Of a DNA stretch of 10,828 bases, positions 1-6,114 are shown piece by piece; the first letter of the stretch is position 1; each line of letters opens with the position of its first letter. The position numbers and the translations under genes were made by a program. The stretch comes from an uncultured Clostridia bacterium (GTDB lineage Bacteria > Bacillota > Clostridia > UBA1381). Location: positions 1 through 10,828 of the forward strand of contig CAKSPN010000041.1 of assembly GCA_934481375.1 (NCBI GenBank). Reading direction: 5' to 3'. The notes under the pieces are model-generated. The model was not told the DNA's origin. It searched no databases and saw nothing but the letters and a program-made list of their open reading frames with translations.

Positions 1-837
1 GGCATATTTTACGTTATTATTGCCGCATTCGGATTTTCCATGATGTCGGTGTTTGTGCATCTGGCAGGGGATTTGCCGTCTTATCAGAAAGCGTTTTTCC
101 GAAATTTGGCGGCGGTGATTTTCGTGTCGGTAATAATGCTTAAAAACCATATAAGCTTTATCCCCAAAAAGGAAAGCATACCGGCTCTTTTGGGGCGCTC
201 GATATTCGGCACGATAGGCATACTCTGCAATTTTTACGCAATAGATCATCTTGTGCTTGCGGACGCAAATATGTTAAATAAGCTTTCGCCGTTTTTTGCA
301 GTGATATTTTCGATTTTCATTCTTAAAGAAAAGCCGACGCTTGTGCAGATAATAGGCGTTTTAACGGCGTTTCTGGGCAGTGTTTTCATAATCAAGCCGT
401 CAATGGGCGGATACGATGTTTTCCCGGCGGCGATGGGCGCATTGGGCGGACTCGGCGCAGGCGTTGCTTACACGTTTGTGCGTTACCTCGGCAAAAGAGG
501 TGAAAACAGCTTTGTTATAATTTTCTTTTTCTCGGCGTTTTCGTGCCTTGTTTGCCTGCCGTTTACGATTTTCGAATTTTCCTCGCTTACGCTCAAAAGC
601 TTTCTGTTTCTTGTATGTGCCGGATTGGGCGCATGTATAGGTCAGTTCGGAATAACCAAAGCTTACGTCTGCGCACCGGCAAAGGAAATATCGGTTTATG
701 ATTATACTCAGGTGCTATTTGCGGCTGTGTTCGGGTATTTTCTGTTCGGTCAAATTCCCGATATGCTGAGCGTTATAGGATATATCCTCATATGCGGCGC
801 AGGTATTGCGATGTTTTTCTATAACCGCAGAAAATAG
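1..837 (+). CDS. EamA/DMT-family membrane transporter, 5' partial
   Basis: The reading frame is open from the first base of the window and ends at TAG 835-837, so the start lies upstream and about 278 residues are visible. The protein is almost entirely hydrophobic, with about nine to ten predicted membrane helices separated by short loops. It shows the two-half layout of the drug/metabolite transporter (EamA) superfamily: an early arginine-containing helix (YQKAFFRNLAAVIF), a KEKPTLVQIIG loop before a helix in the first half, and a GQFGITKAY segment in the second half. Full-length members have about 290 residues, so only a few N-terminal residues are probably missing. Family members move small metabolites, amino acids or drugs across the cytoplasmic membrane; the substrate cannot be read from sequence. 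No convincing terminator separates it from the regulator that follows 75 bp downstream. Confidence 0.85.
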   Translation, partial: GIFYVIIAAFGFSMMSVFVHLAGDLPSYQKAFFRNLAAVIFVSVIMLKNHISFIPKKESIPALLGRSIFGTIGILCNFYAIDHLVLADANMLNKLSPFFAVIFSIFILKEKPTLVQIIGVLTAFLGSVFIIKPSMGGYDVFPAAMGALGGLGAGVAYTFVRYLGKRGENSFVIIFFFSAFSCLVCLPFTIFEFSSLTLKSFLFLVCAGLGACIGQFGITKAYVCAPAKEISVYDYTQVLFAAVFGYFLFGQIPDMLSVIGYILICGAGIAMFFYNRRK

Positions 838-853
838 AATAAGGCAAAAAAAG

Positions 854-884
854 TCGAGAACGTTTTTTAAATCAATTGTATAAT
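854..884 (+). promoter_or_regulatory. Possible promoter for the Rob-like regulator
   Basis: A perfect TATAAT lies at 879-884, 28 bp before the ATG. No good -35 sits 17 bp upstream. The best match, TCGAGA at 854-859, would give a 19-bp spacer, the spacing used by promoters that need DNA-distorting activators. The -10 is plausible; the -35 is weak. Confidence 0.35.
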
Positions 885-912
885 AATCCTGCAGATGTAA
901 GGAGATAAGAAT

Positions 913-1791
913 ATGAAAGAACAGATTTTGGCGGTTCAGCGTATGCAGGATTATATCGAAACAAATTTAGACGGGAAAATTACTTTGGCGGAGCTGTCCC
1001 GGGCGGCTTTGTTTTCCCCATGGTATTCCTATAGATTGTTTCAGAAATTTACGGGAATTACGCCTCCGTGCTACATCAGGCGGCTGAGATTGGCAAGGGC
1101 GGCGCTTAAGCTGAAAGGCGAGGACGGTAAAATCATAGATATTGCATTTGAGCTTGGCTTTGAAAGCGCTGATGGATTTACACGTGCGTTTTGCCGTGAG
1201 TTCGGAATGTGTCCGAGCGATTACGCAAAAAATCCCGTTCCGATTACTCTTTTCGTTCCTTACGGTGTAAAATTCAGAGAACTTAAAAAGGAGCGAAATT
1301 TTATGAAAAACACAAATAATATTTTTATTCGGTCTATTCACAAGCCCGCACGAAAGGCAATAATCAAACGTGGCGTTAAAGCGGAGGAGTATTTTGCTTA
1401 CTGTGAGGAGGTTGGCTGTGAAGTCTGGGGTACTCTTTTGAGTATGGACTCTCTGTGCGGCGAGCCTGTGTGTATGTGGCTTCCCGAGAGTATGAAAAAG
1501 AGCGGTACATCAAAGTATGTGCAAGGAGTTGAAGTTGGTTTGGATTTTGACGGTGTAATCCCCGACGGTTTCGATGTCATTTCACTTCCCGAGGCGGAAT
1601 ATCTTATGTTTCAGGGCGAGCCGTTTAAAGAGGAGGATTACTGCGACGCTATAGTTACCCTGCAAAATGCCGCAAACAGCTATGACCCGTCTGTTATCGG
1701 GTACGTTTGGGATAAATCAAATCCGAATATTCAGCTTGAGCCGAGAGGTGAGCGTGGGTACATTGAACTCAGAGCGGTAAAGAAAAATTAA
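913..1791 (+). CDS. Rob-like transcriptional regulator: AraC HTH domain plus GyrI-like ligand-binding domain
   Basis: This is a 292-residue cytoplasmic DNA-binding regulator. Residues 1-108 form an AraC-type double helix-turn-helix: the first recognition region spans ITLAELSRAALFSPWYSYRL, and the second includes IIDIAFELGFESADGFTRAF, followed by the usual CPSDY end. Residues about 135-291 resemble the GyrI-like/AraC effector-binding domain, which in relatives binds hydrophobic drugs or metabolites. Having the HTH first and the effector domain second is the order of E. coli Rob, not of AraC itself. The start at 913 has an AAGGAG ribosome binding site eight bases upstream. A strong terminator follows the stop. 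Regulators of this type often control neighbouring efflux genes, so the transporter just upstream is a candidate target, but that is inference. Internal codon 131 is a Met with its own good ribosome binding site. Confidence 0.88.
   Translation: MKEQILAVQRMQDYIETNLDGKITLAELSRAALFSPWYSYRLFQKFTGITPPCYIRRLRLARAALKLKGEDGKIIDIAFELGFESADGFTRAFCREFGMCPSDYAKNPVPITLFVPYGVKFRELKKERNFMKNTNNIFIRSIHKPARKAIIKRGVKAEEYFAYCEEVGCEVWGTLLSMDSLCGEPVCMWLPESMKKSGTSKYVQGVEVGLDFDGVIPDGFDVISLPEAEYLMFQGEPFKEEDYCDAIVTLQNAANSYDPSVIGYVWDKSNPNIQLEPRGERGYIELRAVKKN
1288..1305 (+). promoter_or_regulatory. Internal ribosome binding site and in-frame ATG in the Rob-like regulator
   Basis: AAGGAG at 1288-1293 is followed nine bases later by ATG at 1303, in frame with the regulator (codon 131). 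The site falls in the linker between the HTH and GyrI-like domains. Initiation here would give a 162-residue stand-alone ligand-binding domain. Whether it is used is unknown. Confidence 0.5.
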
Positions 1792-1797
1792 TTTTTG

Positions 1798-1828
1798 AAA
1801 AACAGCGGTTATACCGCTGTTTTTTTTT
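1798..1828 (+). terminator. Rho-independent terminator of the Rob-like regulator
   Basis: A GC-rich stem pairs CAGCGGT (1803-1809) with ACCGCTG (1813-1819) around a three-base loop, is extended by A-T pairs, and runs into nine T residues. It lies seven bases after the stop codon and isolates the regulator from the rsgA-like operon. Confidence 0.92.
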
Positions 1829-1837
1829 CGAAACATA

Positions 1838-1866
1838 TTGATAAATGCAAAATATGATATTATAAT
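1838..1866 (+). promoter_or_regulatory. Sigma-A promoter of the rsgA-like/methyltransferase operon
   Basis: TTGATA at 1838-1843 and TATAAT at 1861-1866 are separated by exactly 17 bp, a near-consensus housekeeping promoter. The expected transcription start is near 1873, inside the palindrome that follows. A promoter this strong with an operator-like palindrome at its start site suggests repression is the main control. Confidence 0.82.
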
Positions 1867-1892
1867 AAAACTAACTAATGTAAGTTAGTTTT
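1867..1892 (+). promoter_or_regulatory. Operator-like palindrome at the rsgA-like promoter
   Basis: Perfect 10-bp arms, AAAACTAACT (1867-1876) and AGTTAGTTTT (1883-1892), flank a 6-bp centre. The element starts at the base after the -10 box and covers the expected transcription start, where a bound TetR-, MarR- or PadR-like dimer would block initiation. It has no T-tract and overlaps no coding sequence. No gene in the window is an obvious candidate repressor, although the upstream AraC/GyrI regulator cannot be excluded. An mRNA hairpin role is possible, but the stem is AT-rich and weak. Confidence 0.62.
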
Positions 1893-1906
1893 TAGGGGAG
1901 GATAAT

Positions 1907-2950
1907 ATGAGCAAAACGGATATGAGTGCATACGGACTGCACGGGCAGTACGAAATTCCAAACGGGGAATATAAAATAGGGAGAATACTGTCACAGGAAA
2001 AGGGATTGTATTTTATGATAAGCGAAAACGGCGTACAGCTTGCCGAGGTATCGGGGAAGTTCCGCTATAATGCGGAAAGGGCGGTTGATTTCCCGTCGGT
2101 CGGCGATTTTGTCTCGGCGGATTGCGGCGGCGGCGAAAACCACGCCGTTATACACGCTGTTCTGCCGAGAAAGAGCGTGTTTGTGCGCAAGGCGGCAGGA
2201 GGGGACAACACGGAGCAGATTGTTGCCGCAAATATTGATACGGTGTTTATCTGTATGTCGCTCAATAACGATTTTAACGTAAGGCGTCTGGAGCGGTATC
2301 TTTCCGCCGTATGGGAAAGCGGTGCGGTGCCTGTGATTGTTTTGACAAAATCGGATTTGTGCACCGATTTGACGGAGTTTAAAAACAAGGTTGAGGAAAT
2401 TGCTTTCGGTACGGATATTATCACAACGTCAGCTAAAGAGGAGGACAGCATCAAAAAGCTTTTGCCATATATCGGTTTCGGGAAAACCGCTGCGCTTACA
2501 GGCTCGTCGGGAGTGGGGAAATCGACGCTTATAAACGCTCTTTTGGGTGAAAACAGGCTTGAAACGAACGGACTCCGCAATGATGATAAGGGCAGACACA
2601 CCACAACAAGGCGTGAATTGTTTCTGCTGAAAAACGGCGGAATGGTCATAGACACGCCAGGAATGAGGGCGCTTGGAATGTGGAACTCGGAGGACGGTAT
2701 CGGCAAATCATTTTCCGATATAGAGGAGCTTTCGGCTATGTGCCGTTTTTCGGACTGCACGCACACGAGCGAGCCGGGCTGTGCTGTTTTAAATGCCGTT
2801 ACAGACGGCACTCTCTCACGTGAACGGCTTTTGTCGTACCAAAAGCTGAAAGTGGAAAACGCTTATTTTGAAAATACCGATGAATACTTATCGGCAAAGA
2901 AAAGAAAATTTAAAAATATTGCAAAAATCAATAAAGACAGGAGAATTTAA
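1907..2950 (+). CDS. rsgA: RsgA-family ribosome small-subunit-dependent GTPase (likely paralogue)
   Basis: This 347-residue protein belongs to the circularly permuted GTPases that act on the 30S ribosomal subunit during late assembly. An OB-fold-like region covers about residues 20-95. The GTPase motifs come in the permuted order G4 (TKSD 147-150), G5-like TSAK (174-177), G1/P-loop (GSSGVGKST 199-207), G2-like GRHTTTRR (229-236) and G3 (DTPG 249-252). A C-terminal zinc site has the RsgA spacing Cys279, Cys284, His286, Cys292. All key motifs look intact. The ATG at 1907 follows an AGGGGAGG ribosome binding site. The gene is co-transcribed with a methyltransferase one base downstream and sits behind an operator-bearing promoter. 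The housekeeping Firmicutes rsgA usually lies with the Stp/Stk phosphatase-kinase genes, rpe and thiN, none of which are here. A second, regulated copy is therefore likely, but that is inference. Confidence 0.9.
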   Translation: MSKTDMSAYGLHGQYEIPNGEYKIGRILSQEKGLYFMISENGVQLAEVSGKFRYNAERAVDFPSVGDFVSADCGGGENHAVIHAVLPRKSVFVRKAAGGDNTEQIVAANIDTVFICMSLNNDFNVRRLERYLSAVWESGAVPVIVLTKSDLCTDLTEFKNKVEEIAFGTDIITTSAKEEDSIKKLLPYIGFGKTAALTGSSGVGKSTLINALLGENRLETNGLRNDDKGRHTTTRRELFLLKNGGMVIDTPGMRALGMWNSEDGIGKSFSDIEELSAMCRFSDCTHTSEPGCAVLNAVTDGTLSRERLLSYQKLKVENAYFENTDEYLSAKKRKFKNIAKINKDRRI

Positions 2951-2951
2951 A

Positions 2952-3668
2952 ATGAAGTATATAAAAAGTGAAAAATACAACACACCAAACTTACAGGCAA
3001 AAATTATGGGTCCCAATCCCGTTAAGCTGGAGGAGGAATTGCTCTCAGACTGCAAAATCCCCGATAATGCCGTTGTATGCGATCTCGGCAGCGGACAGGG
3101 ACTTACGAGCGTATTCCTTGCAAAGGAATACGGCTTTACGGTGTATGCGGCGGATTTGTGGAGCGATCCCGAAGAAAACAGAAAGTTTTTTGACGAAGCA
3201 GGACTTGACGAAAAGCAGATTATTCCCGTGAAAGTGGACGCAACGGACCTTCCGTTTGAAAAAGAATTTTTCGATGCGGTTGTAAGCACCGATTCGTACA
3301 ACTATTTCGGGCGTGACGTAAATTATCTTGACGATAAGCTTTTGCCGTTCGTCAAAAGCGGCGGATATGTGTATATTGCAATTCCCGGAATGAAAAAGGA
3401 TTGCCATGATAATCTGCCAAAGGAGCTGTTGCTCTCATGGACGCCCGAACAGCTTGACTATATGCACGATGTGAATTATTGGAGCAAAATTGTCGGTGCG
3501 TGCAAAAACGCCGAGGCTGTGAGCGTTTCGGAAATGGAAAGCAAGGAGGAGGTTTGGGCGGACTGGCTCAAACAGGAGAACGAATATGCCGTGGGCGACA
3601 GAAAAGCAATGGAAGCCGGCGGCGGAAAATATTTGAATTTTATTAAAATTGTGCTTAAAAAGAAATAA
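2952..3668 (+). CDS. Class I SAM-dependent methyltransferase of unknown substrate
   Basis: This 238-residue protein has a Rossmann-type methyltransferase core. Motif I is VCDLGSGQG (residues 42-50), an acidic residue (Asp68) ends the second strand as needed to hold the SAM ribose, VDATDLPF (95-102) matches the third strand, and FDAVVSTDSYNYFG (107-120) matches motif IV. GGYVYIAIPG (137-146) is the usual post-motif strand. Length and motifs resemble the small-molecule/cyclopropane-synthase-like methyltransferases, but no substrate motif is recognisable. ATG 2952 is preferred because AGGAG lies eight bases upstream and the start comes one base after the upstream stop (TAA-A-ATG). The frame stays open further upstream but would then overlap rsgA. 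Tight coupling with the 30S-acting GTPase raises the possibility of a ribosome-related substrate; nothing in the sequence shows this directly. Confidence 0.85.
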   Translation: MKYIKSEKYNTPNLQAKIMGPNPVKLEEELLSDCKIPDNAVVCDLGSGQGLTSVFLAKEYGFTVYAADLWSDPEENRKFFDEAGLDEKQIIPVKVDATDLPFEKEFFDAVVSTDSYNYFGRDVNYLDDKLLPFVKSGGYVYIAIPGMKKDCHDNLPKELLLSWTPEQLDYMHDVNYWSKIVGACKNAEAVSVSEMESKEEVWADWLKQENEYAVGDRKAMEAGGGKYLNFIKIVLKKK

Positions 3669-3673
3669 ACCAA

Positions 3674-3700
3674 AAAGGGTACTGCAAAGCAGTACCCTTT
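3674..3700. terminator. Shared hairpin terminator between the methyltransferase and luxS operons
   Basis: A perfect 12-bp stem (AAAGGGTACTGC with GCAGTACCCTTT) closes a three-base AAA loop, beginning six bases after the methyltransferase stop. The plus-strand T-tract is short (three T), while the minus-strand side has five. It probably serves both converging operons. Confidence 0.82.
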
Positions 3701-3742
3701 GCGGTTTCGGCAGGAGCAACCCGAAACGCCGTGCGGTTTCGG
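3701..3742. repeat. Two direct copies of a 10-mer around an inverted copy, beyond the luxS stop
   Basis: GCGGTTTCGG occurs at 3701-3710 and again at 3733-3742. Between them CCGAAAC (3721-3727) is complementary to GTTTCGG in either copy, so two mutually exclusive hairpins can form. It may be a secondary terminator for luxS or a decayed repeat. No coding sequence is present here. Confidence 0.4.
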
Positions 3743-3756
3743 AAATAGTGGCATAA

Positions 3757-4230
3757 TTATTGCTTTCCGTTTACCTCATCATAATTTTTTATATGTTCTA
3801 TATCCTTAATTTTATCAAGGTACTCCATACACGCTTTCTGTGCCGAGGGAAGATGCAGCGTCTTATAATTTCCGCACTCAACCTCGCTCGCACCGAAAAC
3901 CTCGCCCTCATGTTCGATAGTTTTCTTAAGAGCGTCCTTAACCAGTTCAAGCACTTCCTTTTCGGAAACGCAGTCACGCACAAGCAGATAAAACCCCGTC
4001 TGACAGCCCATCGGTCCGAAATAAACTATGCTGTCCGCATATTTTGAATTTCTTGTAAAAGTCGCTATCATATGTTCTATCGTGTGCATTGTCACATTGT
4101 CAAGGACAGTGCCGCTGTTAGGCTTGCAGAAACGCAAATCGTATGTGTTGCAGTCGCCGTCTTTGCGTGAGAGATATATTCCCTCGCTTAATTTTGTATG
4201 ATCAACACAAAAGCTTTTTATTCTATTCAT
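3757..4230 (-). CDS. luxS: S-ribosylhomocysteine lyase LuxS (autoinducer-2 synthase)
   Basis: LuxS cleaves S-ribosylhomocysteine to homocysteine and DPD, which cyclises to the signal AI-2; it is cytoplasmic and metal-dependent. Starting at 4230 the product has 157 residues, the usual family length. The metal ligands are His49 and His53 in HTIEH, with Cys119 in SEVECGNYKTLH. The catalytic residues appear as Glu52 and Cys76 in GPMGCQTGFY, and the substrate-site residues His11 (VDHTKL) and Arg33 (DLRFCKPN) are present. Two ATG codons are adjacent. The second (4230) is chosen because AAGGAG is then seven bases away and the N-terminus (MNRIKSF..DH) aligns with the family; the first (4233) would leave only four bases. 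The gene overlaps the end of mtnN by eight bases, so translation is probably coupled. Confidence 0.96.
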   Translation of the reverse strand: MNRIKSFCVDHTKLSEGIYLSRKDGDCNTYDLRFCKPNSGTVLDNVTMHTIEHMIATFTRNSKYADSIVYFGPMGCQTGFYLLVRDCVSEKEVLELVKDALKKTIEHEGEVFGASEVECGNYKTLHLPSAQKACMEYLDKIKDIEHIKNYDEVNGKQ

Positions 4231-4933
4231 CATAATTCTCCTTTATATCACGGAGCATTGCCCGTATTATTTTTACGGCTGTGTCCGCCGCAGATTTTGC
4301 AAAAGTCGGAAAATCAACGACACTGCCGCTGTTTGCTCCGTCCGAGATTGAGCGCAGAACGCCGAATTTAACTCCGTTCATGGTGCAGACGTGACCTATT
4401 GCCGCACCCTCCATTTCCGCCGCAACCGCATCAAAATCCTTTATAATGCGTTTGCGCTGTTCGTCGGAGGCAATAAACTGATCGCCCGACGCTATAGTTC
4501 CGCATACGGCGCTTTTTCCCGTTTCCTTTTCTATCGCCTTGCACATAAGGTTTACGAGGTTGGCGTCACAGTCCATATAAACCGTGTCAAGCCCCGTTAT
4601 AAATCCCGGTGCATCGCCGAGGGGCGTTGTGTCCATATCGTGCTCGGCAACTTTGTTTGCGACCGCTATATCGCCTATGCTAAGCTCCGGCGCCAAGCCT
4701 CCTGCAACGCCCGTATTTATTACGCAGTCGGGCGAATATTTTAAAATCATAGTCTGTGCGCAGACTGCGGCGTTCACCTTTCCCACACCGGCAACAGCCA
4801 CCACGGTGTCAACGCCCTCTATTTTGCCGTGATAAAATTCAACCGAACTGATTTTTTCTATTTCGGCTTCCTCCATAAGGTTGCAAAGGGCACGCACTTC
4901 GATGTCCATTGCTCCGATTATTCCTATAAGCAT
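4223..4933 (-). CDS. mtnN: 5'-methylthioadenosine/S-adenosylhomocysteine nucleosidase
   Basis: MtnN (Pfs) removes adenine from S-adenosylhomocysteine, methylthioadenosine and 5'-deoxyadenosine, giving the S-ribosylhomocysteine that LuxS uses. The 236-residue product begins MLIGIIGAMDIEV, with the catalytic Glu at position 12 as in E. coli. The purine-binding region includes INTGVAGGL (72-80). MEGAA carries Glu174 and ISDGAN carries Asp198, the general acid. ATG 4933 is chosen because it matches the family N-terminus and has an AGAGGT ribosome binding site seven bases upstream. The frame is open further upstream but reads through the promoter. A perfect TTGACA/TATAAT promoter lies just upstream, and luxS follows with an eight-base overlap, making a two-step SAH detoxification operon. 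Confidence 0.96.
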   Translation of the reverse strand: MLIGIIGAMDIEVRALCNLMEEAEIEKISSVEFYHGKIEGVDTVVAVAGVGKVNAAVCAQTMILKYSPDCVINTGVAGGLAPELSIGDIAVANKVAEHDMDTTPLGDAPGFITGLDTVYMDCDANLVNLMCKAIEKETGKSAVCGTIASGDQFIASDEQRKRIIKDFDAVAAEMEGAAIGHVCTMNGVKFGVLRSISDGANSGSVVDFPTFAKSAADTAVKIIRAMLRDIKENYDE

Positions 4934-4957
4934 ATTATCTACCTCTTTTCTGATTAA

Positions 4958-4986
4958 ATTATAAAATAAAAAATGCATTTTGTCAA
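4958..4986 (-). promoter_or_regulatory. Consensus sigma-A promoter of mtnN-luxS
   Basis: On the minus strand TTGACA (4986-4981) and TATAAT (4963-4958) both match consensus and are exactly 17 bp apart. The expected start is near 4951, giving a leader of about 18 nt. Confidence 0.87.
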
Positions 4987-5009
4987 ATTTGACTTTTTTC
5001 GCAAAATGC
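4970..5009. promoter_or_regulatory. Nested palindromes between the mtnN and exonuclease promoters
   Basis: AAAATGCATTTT (4970-4981) is a perfect 12-base palindrome, immediately followed by a second, GTCAAATTTGAC (4982-4993), that contains parts of both -35 boxes. GCATTTTG (4975-4982) is repeated inverted as CAAAATGC (5002-5009). This could be a shared operator or simply the result of back-to-back promoters in AT-rich DNA. Confidence 0.45.
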
Positions 5010-5017
5010 GATATAAT
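4989..5017 (+). promoter_or_regulatory. Sigma-A promoter of the DnaQ-like exonuclease
   Basis: TTGACT (4989-4994) and TATAAT (5012-5017) are separated by 17 bp. The -35 is two bases from the -35 of the divergent mtnN promoter. The expected start is near 5024, leaving a leader of about 28 nt before ATG 5052. Confidence 0.84.
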
Positions 5018-5051
5018 GTATGCGCTAATGCGGCGGATTGGAGGACTATTT

Positions 5052-5663
5052 ATGGACTTTGTCGCTATCGACTTTGAAACGGCGACTTCAAAATACACAA
5101 GTATGTGCAGTATGGGGATATGCGTTGTTGAAAACGGTAAAATTTCCGAACGCAAGGAAATATATATAAAACCCGTTCCGTTTGAGTTTAATGATTATAA
5201 TATAAAAATACACGGTATCACGCCCGAAATGGTTTGGGACAAGCCGACATTTGACCAATACTGGGACGAGGTTAAGCCATATCTTGAAAACAAGATTGTT
5301 GTTGCGCACAATGCAATGTTTGATGTGGGAGTTTTGTGTGCGGTGCTTGATTATTTTAACATAGAGTATCCGCCGTTCGACTATCTCTGCACCGTGCGCC
5401 TTTCGCAGATGGCGTATCCTGAGCTTCCCAAGCATAAGCTCAACTGCCTGTGCGACGCACTGGGGATAACTTTTTCGCATCACCATGCATATGATGACGC
5501 ATACGCCTGCGCAAGGGTGCTTATGCGGATAATGGAGGATTACAGCCTTGATACTCTCGATGAAATAAAAGAGTGCTTTGAGGTGGAATCGGGAAAAGTA
5601 TATCCCAGCTGTAAGCTGTCGTTTAAAAAGAAAAGCAAAAGAAAACAAGCCGCGGCAAAATGA
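5052..5663 (+). CDS. DnaQ-like 3'-5' exonuclease (DEDDh family)
   Basis: This 203-residue soluble protein carries the full DEDDh nuclease signature. Exo I is AIDFET with Asp7 and Glu9, Exo II is AHNAMFDVGVL with Asp91, and Exo III is HHAYDDAYACA with His144 and Asp149 in the HxxxxD spacing. These residues bind two metal ions and remove nucleotides from 3' ends. It resembles the stand-alone polymerase III epsilon-like exonucleases common in Firmicutes, which act in DNA repair or proofreading; RNA substrates are possible and the exact role is unknown. ATG 5052 is chosen because GGAGGA lies six bases upstream and the family begins here; a more upstream start would lie within the promoter. The C-terminus is lysine-rich (KKKSKRKQAAAK), and its last codons form one arm of the terminator. 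Confidence 0.9.
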   Translation: MDFVAIDFETATSKYTSMCSMGICVVENGKISERKEIYIKPVPFEFNDYNIKIHGITPEMVWDKPTFDQYWDEVKPYLENKIVVAHNAMFDVGVLCAVLDYFNIEYPPFDYLCTVRLSQMAYPELPKHKLNCLCDALGITFSHHHAYDDAYACARVLMRIMEDYSLDTLDEIKECFEVESGKVYPSCKLSFKKKSKRKQAAAK

Positions 5664-5688
5664 AAGCGGTTTTGCCACGGCTTGTTTT
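5642..5688. terminator. Bidirectional terminator overlapping the 3' end of the exonuclease gene
   Basis: Nineteen-base arms (5642-5660 and 5670-5688) pair with one mismatch around a nine-base loop that starts with the TGA stop codon. The left arm encodes the last six residues. The A-rich outer left arm gives a T-rich tail on the minus strand, so it can also end the converging mecA-yajC-TIGR04086 transcript. Confidence 0.85.
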
Positions 5689-5743
5689 GTGTAAATGTGT
5701 TTTGTGAGGTAATATTATTATTGCCTTATTTTTTTGAATTTAT

Positions 5744-6097
5744 TCATCTGTTTGCGGCAACAGCGCCCATAAACCCGGAAAAAATGCTCCCTGCGGCTAT
5801 TGCGAAAAAGTGTGTGTTAAACGTCACTTTCCTGTTCAGTATCAGCGACAGCACCACAAGCGATAGTATAAAAAGAACGCTTACCGACAGAGAGTTAAAG
5901 AGCATTTTTCCGCCGCACGTTCTCGCCGCCGAAAACGCTCCCGCGGCAACAGCCGCCGCTGTGCCGGCGTACATACATATGTTCCCGGCAGAGTCGCCGA
6001 TATTTGTGAAAAACATCAGTACGGACAGCAGTATAAGCGTTAAGACGGTTATCACCGCCGTGACAAGAAATCCCGAAAGTATAGAACGAAGCTTCAT
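5744..6097 (-). CDS. TIGR04086-like four-helix membrane protein
   Basis: A 117-residue, strongly hydrophobic protein with four clear membrane segments at about residues 7-30, 38-57, 68-87 and 94-115, joined by short loops (TNIGDSAGN, ARTCGGK, NRKVTFNTH). Size, helix number and position directly downstream of yajC fit the TIGR04086 family of Firmicutes membrane proteins, which are known for this neighbourhood and have no established function. Two Gly/Ala-rich helices (residues 45-58 and 100-113) suggest close helix packing. The start has a weak AAAGG ribosome binding site ten to eleven bases upstream. It is separated from yajC by a terminator-like hairpin and a second small hairpin, so its expression may depend on read-through. 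A functional link to Sec/YajC is inferred from position only. Confidence 0.75.
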   Translation of the reverse strand: MKLRSILSGFLVTAVITVLTLILLSVLMFFTNIGDSAGNICMYAGTAAAVAAGAFSAARTCGGKMLFNSLSVSVLFILSLVVLSLILNRKVTFNTHFFAIAAGSIFSGFMGAVAANR

Positions 6098-6114
6098 AAA
6101 ATCACAGCCTTTCC

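Noticed and set aside
845..869. A-rich and T-rich runs between the transporter and the regulator as a terminator
   Set aside because: The stem has no GC-rich core and does not pair cleanly.
967..1341. Minus-strand open frame opposite the Rob-like regulator
   Set aside because: Basic, low-information composition and full overlap with a clear AraC HTH coding region.
2065..2811. A 248-codon open frame on the minus strand, opposite the rsgA-like gene
   Set aside because: It mirrors a well-supported GTPase with intact motifs, is rich in Ser/Pro with no recognisable domain, and has no promoter or ribosome binding site of its own.
2868..2951. Longer N-terminus for the methyltransferase
   Set aside because: It would overlap rsgA out of frame; ATG 2952 has a proper ribosome binding site and the expected family start.
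4980..5051. Longer N-terminus for the exonuclease
   Set aside because: It begins upstream of the -10 box; the DFET motif is expected close to the start, as given by ATG 5052.
4934..5155. Longer N-terminus for MtnN
   Set aside because: It would be encoded across the mtnN promoter and into the divergent exonuclease gene; ATG 4933 puts the catalytic Glu at position 12.
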